Assembly (NCBI GenBank): GCA_016180705.1
Contig: JACPAU010000157.1
Location: 1-5,904 of the forward strand
Source of the DNA: Candidatus Methylomirabilota bacterium
GTDB lineage: Bacteria > Methylomirabilota > Methylomirabilia > Methylomirabilales > JACPAU01
Length of the DNA: 5,904 nucleotides
Reading direction: 5' to 3'
Made by a program: the position numbers and the translations under genes. Under the pieces are notes generated by a model. It was not told the DNA's origin, did no database searches, and saw only the letters and a program-made list of their open reading frames with translations. Numbering within the stretch: position 1 is the first letter of the stretch; each line of letters begins with the position of its first letter. This document shows positions 1 through 5,904 of this stretch, one piece after another.

Positions 1-875
1 CCTCCTCACCGACCAGACGGCCGCCCACGATCCCCTGAACGGCTACATCCCCCGCGGCTTCACGCTGGAGGAGGCGGCGGCCCTACGGCAGCGGGACCCC
101 CAGGCCTACATGCGGGAGGCCTCCGCCTCCATCGCCGTCCACGTGCGGGCCATGCTCGGGCTCATGCGGCGGGGGGCCGTCACCTTCGAGTACGGGAACA
201 ACCTGCGGGCGCAGGCGAAGCAGGCGGGGATCGAGGATGCCTTCGCCTTCCCCGGTTTCGTCCCGGCCTACATCCGCCCCCTCTTTTGCGAGGGGAAGGG
301 TCCGTTCCGGTGGGTCGCCCTCTCGGGGGACCCGCAGGACATCGCCGCCACTGACGATGCCGTCACCGCCGCCTTTCCGGAGGATGCGGGGCTGCACCGC
401 TGGCTCCGGCTGGCCCGGGAGAAGGTCCACTTCCAGGGGCTGCCCGCCCGCATCTGCTGGCTTGGGTACGGGGAGCGGGCCGAGGCCGGCCGGCGCTTCA
501 ACGACCTCGTCCGCCGGGGCACGGTGCGGGCCCCCATCGTCATCGGGCGGGACCACCTGGACGCCGGTTCCGTCGCCTCCCCCTACCGGGAGACGGAGGC
601 GATGCGGGACGGCTCCGACGCCATCGCCGACTGGCCCGTCCTCAACGCCCTGCTCAACGCCGTGAGCGGGGCGACCTGGGTGTCGGTGCACCACGGGGGC
701 GGGGTGGGGATCGGGTACTCGCTGCACGCCGGGATGGTGGTGGTGGCGCCGGCTCGAGCGCGTTCTCACCACGGACCCCGGTCTCGGCGTCATCCGGCAT
801 GCCGACGCCGGCTACGAGCGGGCCGTGGAGGTGGCGCGCCGGCGCGGGCTGAAGATCCCCGGGCTGACGGCATGA
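1..875 (+). pseudogene. hutU: Urocanate hydratase (urocanase), 3' part, frameshifted near its C-terminus
   Basis: Urocanase adds water to urocanate using tightly bound NAD+ and gives 4-imidazolone-5-propionate, the second step of histidine degradation in the cytoplasm. The window starts inside the gene: the frame is open from base 2 and about 250 N-terminal residues of the usual ~555 lie off the left edge. Family blocks seen in order are [19 protein letters not shown] (2-58), FEYGNN (~186), [20 protein letters not shown], the urocanase signature [10 protein letters not shown] (431-460) whose Cys (codon 455-457) corresponds by counting to the essential Cys410 of the Pseudomonas enzyme, then [10 protein letters not shown] and [13 protein letters not shown]. 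After GMVVVA (to 748) the family reads [19 protein letters not shown]. Here the DGT block is gone and [23 protein letters not shown] resumes in another frame from 750, ending at TGA 873-875. The missing piece is about 23 nt. Identification is near certain; whether the lesion is biological or an assembly error is open. Confidence -1.
746..752 (+). other. Deletion/frameshift junction in hutU
   Basis: The hutU frame runs through GCG at 746-748 and the homologous reading resumes with CGG at 750-752 in a different frame, leaving one stray base. By comparison with the family (VADGTxEAxxRLERVL) about eight codons less one base are absent, so about 23 nt. Junction coordinates are accurate to a few bases. 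Confidence -1.
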
Positions 876-1480
876 GCCGCCCGGCTGCGGATCTCGTCGT
901 CACAAACTGCGCCGAGGTCGTGACGGCGGAGCCGGGCCTGGGCGAGGGGCAGCTCGGCCTCATCCGGGACGGCGCGGTCGCCGTCGCCAACGAGCGGATC
1001 CTCTGGGTCGGGGCGGCCCGCGACCTGCGGGAGGCCGTGGCCGTGGAGGGGGGGACTCGGCTCCTCGAGGCCCGCGGCGGGACGGTCTGCCCCGGCTTCG
1101 TGGACTCCCACACGCATCTGCTCTTCGCCGGCACCCGGGAGGCGGAGTTCGCCGCGCGCGCCCGGGGGGCCAGCTACCAGGAGATCGCGGCGGCCGGCGG
1201 CGGCATCCAGAGCACGGTCCGCGCGACGCGCGAGGCCTCCTCCGAGCACCTGTTCCGCCTGACCTGGGACCGCCTCTCCTCCTGCCTCCGCCACGGGAGC
1301 ACCACCGTCGAGGTCAAGAGCGGCTATGGGCTCTCCCTCGAGAGCGAACTCAAGTGCCTCCGGGTCCCACGCCGCCTCGCCGAGGCCCATCCCGCGGACG
1401 TCGTCCCGACCTTCCTCGGCGCCCACGCCATCCCTCCCGAGTACGCCTCCCGCCGGGCGGCCTATGTGGCCTCGGTGGTG

Positions 1481-1491
1481 GAGGGAGCGAG
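1481..1491 (+). other. Deletion/frameshift junction in hutI
   Basis: The upstream reading frame is family-like through GTG GTG GAG (ending 1483). The downstream homologous frame begins at AGC GAG CGG (1486-1494). The H185 and H249 equivalents should be 64 residues apart but are 113 nt apart here, so 79 nt are missing if spacing follows B. subtilis. This value (1 mod 3) is exactly what the observed frame change requires. The region normally reads like EEMLPAVAxEGLAxFCDVFCE. Confidence -1.
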
Positions 1492-2060
1492 CGGATCCTC
1501 CGGGCGGCGGCCCGCCTCGGGCTCCGACCCAAGATTCATGCCGACGAGTTCGCGGCCTCCGGCGGGGCCGAGGTGGCGGCGGCCGTGCACGCCGTCTCGG
1601 CCGACCACCTGCTCCGCGTGACCGAGCCGGGCATCCAGGTCCTGAAGGCGGCCGGGGTCGCGGCCACCCTCCTGCCGGGGACGGCCGCCTTCCTCGGCCT
1701 GAGGCGCTACGCGCCCGCGCGGGCCATGCTTGCCGCGGGCCTCACGGTCGCCCTCGCCACCGACTGCAACCCCGGCACCTGCATGACCGAGAGCATGCCC
1801 CTCATCCTGCACCTGGCCTGCACCCAGATGCAAATGAGCCCGGACGAGGCCCTGCTCGCGGCCACGATGGGCGGGGCCGCGGCGCTCGCCCGTGCGGCCG
1901 CGGTGGGCTCCCTCCGGCCCGGCAAGCAGGCGGACCTCCTCATCCTCGACTGTCCCAACCATCTGCACCTGCCCTACCACGTCGGGATCAACCCGGTCCG
2001 GACCGTCCTCGCGCGCGGCCGGGTCGTGGTGGAGGACCGGCACCTCGTCATCCCCCGCCC

Positions 2061-2065
2061 GGAGG
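2061..2065 (+). promoter_or_regulatory. Shine-Dalgarno site for the kinase gene
   Basis: GGAGG lies within the last codons of hutI, four bases before GTG 2070. The spacing is slightly short, but with the GTGA stop/start overlap it supports GTG 2070 as the start. The encoded N-terminus (VSVRLGVVADDLTGA) also begins where the family normally begins. Confidence -1.
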
Positions 2066-2069
2066 GCGC

Positions 2070-3359
2070 GTGAGCGTCCGGCTCGGGGTGGTGGCGGACG
2101 ACCTGACGGGGGCCAACGCCGTGGGCGCCCAGTTGGCCGAGGTGGGCCTGCCGAGCGTGGCGACGGCCGACCCGGCAGCGCTGGCCACGGTCCCGGCCGA
2201 CCTCGCCGCCGCCGTCCTCGACGTGGACAGCCGGGCCGACGGGCCCGCGGGGGCAGCCGAGAAGGTCCGCGCGGCGGTCGCGGCCCTCCGGGACTGGGGC
2301 GCCGGCATCTTCTATAAGAAGACCGACTCCACCCTCCGCGGCAATCTCGGAGCGGAACTGGATGCCTTCCGGGAGGCGACCGGCGCCCCGGCCCTTCCGT
2401 TCCTCCCGGCCTCCCCGCTGAACGCCCGCCTCACGGTAGACGGGGTCCTCCTCGTGGAGGGCCGCCCGCTTGCCGAGACACCGATTGCGAGGCGGGCCAT
2501 TCCTCCGGTGGCCCACTCGGCTGTCGCCGCCGTCCTCGGGGAGCAGAGCCGGGCTCCGGTGGCCTCGATTCCCCTGGCGGCGATCCGGGGTCCGGACGCG
2601 GTGCTCCGCGCCGCCCTCCGCGAAGCGGCGGCCCGCGCGCAGGTCCTCGTCTGCGACGCCGCCACGGTCGGCGACGTGGCGGCCGTCGCCGCCGCCTGCG
2701 TCAAGGAGGGCTTCGCCGGCGCCGCTGCCGGCGGGGTCGAGTTCTGCGGGGCGCTGGCCCGGCACCTCCTGCCGTGCGCGGGATCCCCGATCCTCCTGGT
2801 GGTCGGGAGCCTGGAGGAGGTGAGCGACCGGCAGGTGGCCCGCCTCCTGGAAGACAGTGGAACGCTCCCCTTCGTCGCCGAGCCTGCGGCGCTCCTCAAG
2901 ACGGCGGGGAGGGCGGCCGCCGAGACGGCGGTGGTCGCCCTGGCTTCCCGGGCGGCGGCGGAGGGGCGGAACCTCCTCATCCGCACGCGCCCCGATCTCG
3001 ACGCCGCCGAGGCCGCATTCCGGAGGGGACGGGAGGCCGGGCTCGGGGCGGAGAAGACGCGACGGGCCATCGCCGATGGCCTCGGGCGGCTCGCCGTCGC
3101 CGCGGCTTCGGTCCCCCTTGGGGGGCTGGTCCTGGTGGGCGGGGACACGACGGCAGGGGTGTACCGGGCGTTCGGAGCCACGGGGACCGTCATCGAGGGG
3201 GCCCTGGCCCCCTCGGTGCCCATCGGGCGGCTCTGCGGCGGCCGCTTCGCCGGCCTCCCGGTGATCACGAAGCCGGGCGGTTGGGGCGAGGAGGCCGTCT
3301 TGCTGGCAGCCGTGCGGGCGCTCAGACGGGTGCGCCCGGAGAGCGTCTCCTCCCCCTGA
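2070..3359 (+). CDS. Four-carbon acid sugar kinase family protein (DUF1537, OtnK/DtnK/YgbK-like)
   Basis: This protein belongs to the ATP-dependent kinase family that phosphorylates four-carbon sugar acids (for example D-threonate, D-erythronate or 3-oxo-tetronate), usually acting with a PdxA2-type dehydrogenase. It is complete at 429 aa, a normal length. N-terminal substrate domain: GVVADDLTGA at residues 6-15, YKKTDSTLRGNLGAEL at ~82-97, and PASPLNARLTVDGVLLVEGRPL near 112-133. C-terminal nucleotide domain: LVGGDTTAG at ~355-363, VPIGRLCGG near 385, and the glycine-rich KPGGWGEE at 401-408, matching the family's K-x-G-x-[FW]-G motif. GTG start, coupled to hutI by a GTGA overlap, so it was probably co-transcribed with hutUI. 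It has no known place in histidine breakdown. The substrate cannot be read from the sequence. No frameshift was seen, unlike its two upstream neighbours. Confidence -1.
   Translation: MSVRLGVVADDLTGANAVGAQLAEVGLPSVATADPAALATVPADLAAAVLDVDSRADGPAGAAEKVRAAVAALRDWGAGIFYKKTDSTLRGNLGAELDAFREATGAPALPFLPASPLNARLTVDGVLLVEGRPLAETPIARRAIPPVAHSAVAAVLGEQSRAPVASIPLAAIRGPDAVLRAALREAAARAQVLVCDAATVGDVAAVAAACVKEGFAGAAAGGVEFCGALARHLLPCAGSPILLVVGSLEEVSDRQVARLLEDSGTLPFVAEPAALLKTAGRAAAETAVVALASRAAAEGRNLLIRTRPDLDAAEAAFRRGREAGLGAEKTRRAIADGLGRLAVAAASVPLGGLVLVGGDTTAGVYRAFGATGTVIEGALAPSVPIGRLCGGRFAGLPVITKPGGWGEEAVLLAAVRALRRVRPESVSSP
2071..2081 (+). repeat. Direct repeat copy 1 (TGAGCGTCCGG) at kinase start
   Basis: This 11-bp sequence includes the hutI stop and the second to fourth codons of the kinase gene. 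An identical copy begins at the kinase stop codon (3357). Exact repeats of this size can occur by chance in such GC-rich DNA; the position at both gene boundaries is what makes it worth listing. Confidence -1.
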
Positions 3360-3367
3360 GCGTCCGG
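3357..3367 (+). repeat. Direct repeat copy 2 (TGAGCGTCCGG) at kinase stop
   Basis: This copy is identical to 2071-2081 and begins with the TGA stop of the kinase gene. The two copies bracket that gene precisely. The sequence diverges immediately after the repeat. Confidence -1.
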
Positions 3368-3402
3368 TGCCCCCGAGATCGGTGGAGCGGAGCCGAAACA
3401 CC

Positions 3403-3431
3403 TTGACGGTTCGTTGACGCGCTGCTAGCCT
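3403..3431 (+). promoter_or_regulatory. Candidate sigma-70 promoter P1 for the shc operon
   Basis: TTGACG (3403-3408) is separated by exactly 17 bp from TAGCCT (3426-3431), a plausible -35/-10 pair in an otherwise very GC-rich region. Transcription would start near 3438, giving a leader of about 50 nt before ATG 3487. It lies in the only real intergenic gap of the window. Confidence -1.
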
Positions 3432-3442
3432 CTTTTGATATT
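3414..3442 (+). promoter_or_regulatory. Candidate overlapping promoter P2 for the shc operon
   Basis: A second TTGACG (3414-3419), 11 bp downstream of the first, is 17 bp from GATATT (3437-3442), or 16 bp from TGATAT. This -10 box is more AT-rich than that of P1. Transcription would start near 3449, still upstream of the ATG 3487 start. P1 and P2 may be alternatives, or only one may be used. Confidence -1.
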
Positions 3443-3475
3443 TGAAACTGCGGACTCATCCATCCGAAGTCGTGC

Positions 3476-3480
3476 GAGGT
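3476..3480 (+). promoter_or_regulatory. Shine-Dalgarno site deciding the shc start
   Basis: GAGGT sits six bases upstream of ATG 3487. The longer in-frame alternative, TTG 3442, overlaps or abuts the predicted -10 boxes and has no such site, so ATG 3487 is preferred. Confidence -1.
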
Positions 3481-3486
3481 TTCATC

Positions 3487-5538
3487 ATGTCTTTCTCTTT
3501 TCTTCCCGAACGCCTGGAGACCTGGCTCACGCTCGTCGCCGGGACCCGGGGGATGGCCGGCTGGCTGGCCCCCGCGCGGCGTCGGCCGCTGCGCGCTCCG
3601 GCCCGGCCGAGACCGGCGCCCGCCGGGCCCGTCGCCCTCCCCGGCGTCGAGGCGCTGGAGCGGGCCATCGCGGACGCGCGGGCGGCCCTCCTCGGGCAGC
3701 AGGCCTGCGACGGGTACTGGATGGGCCTCCTCGAGGCCGACGTCACGATCACCGCCGAGTACTGTCTGCTCCAGCACCTGCTCGGGCGCGTGGATCGGCG
3801 GCGGGAGCGGAAGGCTGTTGCCCGCATCCGCGACCTCCAGCTCCCCGAGGGGGGCTGGGCCATCTACCCCGGCGCCCGGAGCGACATCAGCGCCACGGTG
3901 AAGGCCTACTTCGCCGGCAAGCTCGCGGGGGTCTCGCCGGAGGAGCCCTGGATGCGCCGGGCGCGCCAGGTCGTCCTGGACCTCGGGGGCCTGCCCCGCG
4001 CCAACGTCTTCACCAAAATCATGCTCGCCCTGTTCGGCCAGTACCCGTGGCGGCAGATCCCGTGCATGCCGCCCGAGATTGTCTTTTTGCCGTCCGGGGC
4101 GCCCTTCAGCCTCTACCAGATGTCCTACTGGTCGCGGACGGTTCTCGTGCCGCTCCTGGTTCTCTTCCACCACCGGCCGGTCAAGGCCCTGCCGCCGTCC
4201 CTTGGTCTGGAGGAACTGCACCGGGGCCCGCGGGGGCAGGGAGAAGGGACCTCCCCGGCCGCCCCCCCGCTCCTGAGCCTGAAGCGCGCCCTCCTCGTCC
4301 TCGACCGCGTCCTCCACTTCTACGACCACCACCACATCAGCCGCTGGCGGCACGCCGCGCTGCGCCGGGCGGAGGCCTGGCTCCTCCCCCGCGTAGAGGC
4401 GGCCGGGGGCCTGGCGGGCATCTATCCGGCCATGGCCAACGCGGTGCTGGCGCTCCGCTGCCTCGGCTATCCTGACGGCCATCCCCTGGTGGAGCAGGGC
4501 ATCGCCGCCATCGAGGCTCTGGTCGTGGAGGGGCCCGACCGCCTGGAAGTCCAGCCCTGCCTCTCGCCGGTCTGGGACACCGTCCTGGCGATCCACGCGC
4601 TGCACGAGGCGGGCCTCCCCGCCGACGACCCGGCCCTGGTGCGCGCCGGGACCTGGCTGCTCGGGCGACAGGTCCGTGTGCCGGGGGACTGGCAGGTGAA
4701 AAGGCGGGGCCTCGAGCCGGCCGGATGGCCGTTCCAGTTCAGCAACGATTTCTACCCGGACAACGACGACACGGCGGCCGCCCTGATGGCTCTGAAGCGC
4801 CTGCGCCTCCCCGATGTCGAAGGGCAGGAGGCCGCGATGCGGCGGGGCCTGGCCTGGCTCCTCGGCATGCAGGGGGAGGACGGCGGCTGGGGCTCCTTTG
4901 ACGCGGACAACAACCGGCTCTGGCTGAACAACATCCCGTTCGCGGATCACGGCGCGCTCCTGGACCCGAGCACGGAGGACCTCACCGGGCGCGCCCTGGA
5001 CACCATGGGGCGCTTCGGCTACGGGCCCGACTTCCCGCCGGCCCGCCGGGGCCTCCGCTTCCTCCGGGCGACCCAGGTGCCGGGCGGCGGCTGGCACGGT
5101 CGCTGGGGCGTGAACTACATCTATGGAACGTGGTCGGTGATGCGGGGCCTGAAGGCCATCGGCGAGCGCCTGGATGCTCCCTACGTGCGGGAGGCCCTCG
5201 ACTGGGTCGAGGGGGTCCAGAACCCCGATGGGGGCTGGGGAGAGTCCTGCGATTCCTATGCCGACCCCAGCCTGGCGGGGACCGGGCCGAGCACGCCGAG
5301 CCAGACGGCCTGGGCCCTCATGGCCCTCGTGGACGGCGGCCGGGGCCGGGGGGAGGCCGCCGCGCGCGGGGCCGCGTACCTCCTCCGGATGCAGGGGAAG
5401 GACGGGCGCTGGACCGACCCGGGCTTCAACGGGACCGGGTTCCCGCGGGTCTTCTATCTCCGGTACCACCTGTACCCGCTGACGTTCCCGCTCTGGGCCC
5501 TCGCCGCCTACCGGGACGTCCTCCGGGGGACGCGCTGA
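3487..5538 (+). CDS. shc: Squalene-hopene cyclase
   Basis: This membrane-associated class II triterpene cyclase (also called hpnF) converts squalene to hopene and hopanol, the committed step to hopanoids. The protein is 683 aa from ATG 3487. The first ~60 residues are a variable Pro/Ala/Arg-rich extension. QW-type repeats lie at residues 71-78 (QQACDGYW), 118-124 (QLPEGGW), 462-468 (QGEDGGW), 530-536, 578-584 (QNPDGGW) and 636-642. The proton-donating motif is DNDDTA at 425-430, with the central acid at D427. Other active-site equivalents (Alicyclobacillus numbering): F365 = F416, W489 in GRWGVNYIYGTW = W540, F601 = F652, Y609 = Y660, Y612 = Y663, and the W169 and W312 tryptophans in SYWSR and SPVWDT. 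GPSTPSQTAWAL and GFPRVFYLRYHLY are diagnostic of SHC rather than oxidosqualene cyclases. Position x of DxDD is Asn, where Val, Ile, Thr or Ala are more familiar. It has its own promoter region, and its stop overlaps the next start by one base (TGATG). The reading frame appears intact. Confidence -1.
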   Translation: MSFSFLPERLETWLTLVAGTRGMAGWLAPARRRPLRAPARPRPAPAGPVALPGVEALERAIADARAALLGQQACDGYWMGLLEADVTITAEYCLLQHLLGRVDRRRERKAVARIRDLQLPEGGWAIYPGARSDISATVKAYFAGKLAGVSPEEPWMRRARQVVLDLGGLPRANVFTKIMLALFGQYPWRQIPCMPPEIVFLPSGAPFSLYQMSYWSRTVLVPLLVLFHHRPVKALPPSLGLEELHRGPRGQGEGTSPAAPPLLSLKRALLVLDRVLHFYDHHHISRWRHAALRRAEAWLLPRVEAAGGLAGIYPAMANAVLALRCLGYPDGHPLVEQGIAAIEALVVEGPDRLEVQPCLSPVWDTVLAIHALHEAGLPADDPALVRAGTWLLGRQVRVPGDWQVKRRGLEPAGWPFQFSNDFYPDNDDTAAALMALKRLRLPDVEGQEAAMRRGLAWLLGMQGEDGGWGSFDADNNRLWLNNIPFADHGALLDPSTEDLTGRALDTMGRFGYGPDFPPARRGLRFLRATQVPGGGWHGRWGVNYIYGTWSVMRGLKAIGERLDAPYVREALDWVEGVQNPDGGWGESCDSYADPSLAGTGPSTPSQTAWALMALVDGGRGRGEAAARGAAYLLRMQGKDGRWTDPGFNGTGFPRVFYLRYHLYPLTFPLWALAAYRDVLRGTR

Positions 5539-5904
5539 TGGACGGCCTGGCGCTTCTCTGGGGCACCCTGCTCCTCCGGCCCTACGTCTTCCTCCCCCTG
5601 GCTGCCGCCCTCGTCGCGCTCGCAGCCGAGCAGGGGCTCCGCCGAACGCTCCGGTTCGCCGGCATCGTCTGGGCGACGGCCTTCCTCGCCGAGTTCGCCT
5701 CGACGCGGATCGGGGTGCCGTTCGGCACCTACGAGTACACGGGAGCCACCGTCGGCCAGGAGCTGTACCTGAGCAATGTCCCGGTCATGGATTCGCTCTC
5801 CTTTATTTTCTTGGCCTATGCCGCGGCGAGCCTGGCCCGGCTCTACCGCGCGCCGGCAGGGCAGGGGCTTGCCGCCTGGCATGGAGGTGTCCCGCCCCTC
5901 TTCC
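5538..5904 (+). CDS. CruF-like carotenoid biosynthesis membrane protein (DUF422), 5' part
   Basis: The frame opens at ATG 5538, inside the shc stop (TGATG), and stays open to the window edge (122 residues seen; the C-terminal part lies outside). GGGGGA at 5525-5530 could act as a weak ribosome site, but translational coupling to shc is likely. The visible part is strongly hydrophobic, with probable membrane helices at ~11-30, ~40-56 and ~81-102. The loop AEFASTRIGVPFGTYEYTG (51-69), followed by NVPVMDSLSF (80-89), resembles the conserved E...G.PFG.Y.Y....VP core of the CruF/DUF422 family. Characterised members hydrate the C1',2' double bond of linear carotenoid ends. The usual family stretch after VP is Pro/Trp-rich (like PLAWF); here it is MDSLSF, so this may be a divergent subfamily with a different substrate. 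Beside an SHC, a triterpenoid or C30-carotenoid substrate is a reasonable inference but unproven. Confidence -1.
   Translation, partial: MDGLALLWGTLLLRPYVFLPLAAALVALAAEQGLRRTLRFAGIVWATAFLAEFASTRIGVPFGTYEYTGATVGQELYLSNVPVMDSLSFIFLAYAAASLARLYRAPAGQGLAAWHGGVPPLF

Larger units (their letters stand above)
872..2073 (+). pseudogene. hutI: Imidazolonepropionase, internal deletion with frameshift
   Basis: HutI is a metal-dependent amidohydrolase that opens the ring of imidazolonepropionate to give N-formimino-L-glutamate, the step after HutU. The start ATG (872) overlaps the hutU stop as ATGA. There is no strong Shine-Dalgarno site, so translation probably depended on coupling to hutU. Numbered from this ATG, the first part matches the Bacillus subtilis enzyme residue for residue: metal ligands H80 and H82 (DSHTHLLF), substrate residues R89, Y152 and H185 (GAHAIP). 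After YVASVVE (to ~1483) the frame changes. [22 protein letters not shown] continues from ~1486 in another frame with the H249 and E252 equivalents (codons 1537, 1546), H272 (ADHL, codon 1606), and D324, N326, G328 (ATDCNPGT, from 1762), and ends at TGA 2071-2073. All catalytic residues survive, but ~26 codons (about 79 nt) between H185 and H249 are missing. As written the product stops at 1621 and would be inactive. Assembly error remains possible. Confidence -1.

Noticed and set aside
1326..2069. Extension of the kinase reading frame upstream to 1326
   Set aside because: The upstream part overlaps hutI and translates to Pro/Arg-rich shadow sequence. Homology and the Shine-Dalgarno site put the start at GTG 2070.
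872..2073. Programmed frameshifting as the explanation for the hutI break
   Set aside because: There is no slippery heptamer at the junction, and conserved coding sequence is missing, not just read in another frame, so a deletion fits better.
3338..3350. Small hairpin GGAGA-GCG-TCTCC near the kinase stop as a terminator
   Set aside because: It lies inside the coding region, has only five base pairs and is not followed by a T-run. No intrinsic terminator is visible between the two operons.
1974..3401. Long minus-strand frame opposite the kinase gene (475 residues)
   Set aside because: It is a compositional shadow: no family resemblance in its translation, and the + strand carries a complete DUF1537 protein.
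3442..3486. TTG 3442 as the start of the cyclase, adding 15 residues
   Set aside because: It coincides with the predicted promoter -10 region and lacks a ribosome site, whereas ATG 3487 has GAGGT at six-base spacing.
3360..3486. Search for a small RNA, riboswitch or CRISPR element in the intergenic gap
   Set aside because: The gap is too short and shows no extended stem structure or repeat array. Only promoter-like boxes and the ribosome site are supported.
3322..5469. Very long open frame on the minus strand across the cyclase gene, predicted 715 residues
   Set aside because: Long antisense frames are expected opposite GC-rich genes. The translation is Gly/Pro/Arg-rich without recognisable motifs, while the + strand encodes an unmistakable squalene-hopene cyclase.

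Overview
This is a very GC-rich, densely coded window with every gene on the + strand. It reads as two back-to-back operons. The protein families (bacterial histidine degradation, a four-carbon acid sugar kinase, a Gram-negative-type squalene-hopene cyclase, a CruF-like membrane protein) fit a high-GC bacterium. The sequence alone does not fix a phylum; the combination would suit soil or groundwater lineages such as Methylomirabilota/Rokubacteria or Deltaproteobacteria-like groups, but that is a guess.

Operon 1 (1-3359): the 3' half of hutU (urocanate hydratase), then hutI (imidazolonepropionase), then an intact DUF1537 four-carbon acid sugar kinase. The genes are joined by 4-base stop/start overlaps (ATGA at 872-875, GTGA at 2070-2073). 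HutU and HutI catalyse successive steps of histidine breakdown (urocanate to imidazolonepropionate to N-formiminoglutamate). Both carry an internal deletion that shifts the frame: about 23 nt missing at ~749 in hutU and about 79 nt missing at ~1484 in hutI. Flanking residues match the families closely on both sides of each break. The hutU shift puts it in frame with hutI, so one open frame runs from the left edge to 1621 as an accidental hutU-hutI fusion. Either the histidine pathway is recently broken or the assembly dropped bases at two points.

The intergenic gap (3360-3486) is the only non-coding stretch and is clearly less GC-rich than its surroundings. It holds two overlapping sigma-70-type promoter candidates with identical TTGACG -35 boxes one helical turn apart, and a Shine-Dalgarno site that favours ATG 3487 as the start of the next gene.

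Operon 2 (3487 to the right edge): a complete squalene-hopene cyclase (shc/hpnF), whose stop overlaps by one base the start of a membrane protein of the CruF/DUF422 carotenoid-hydratase family, cut by the window edge. The tight pairing of a hopanoid cyclase with a CruF-like protein is the most biologically suggestive feature: it hints at a tailoring or co-regulated step in triterpenoid or C30 carotenoid metabolism.
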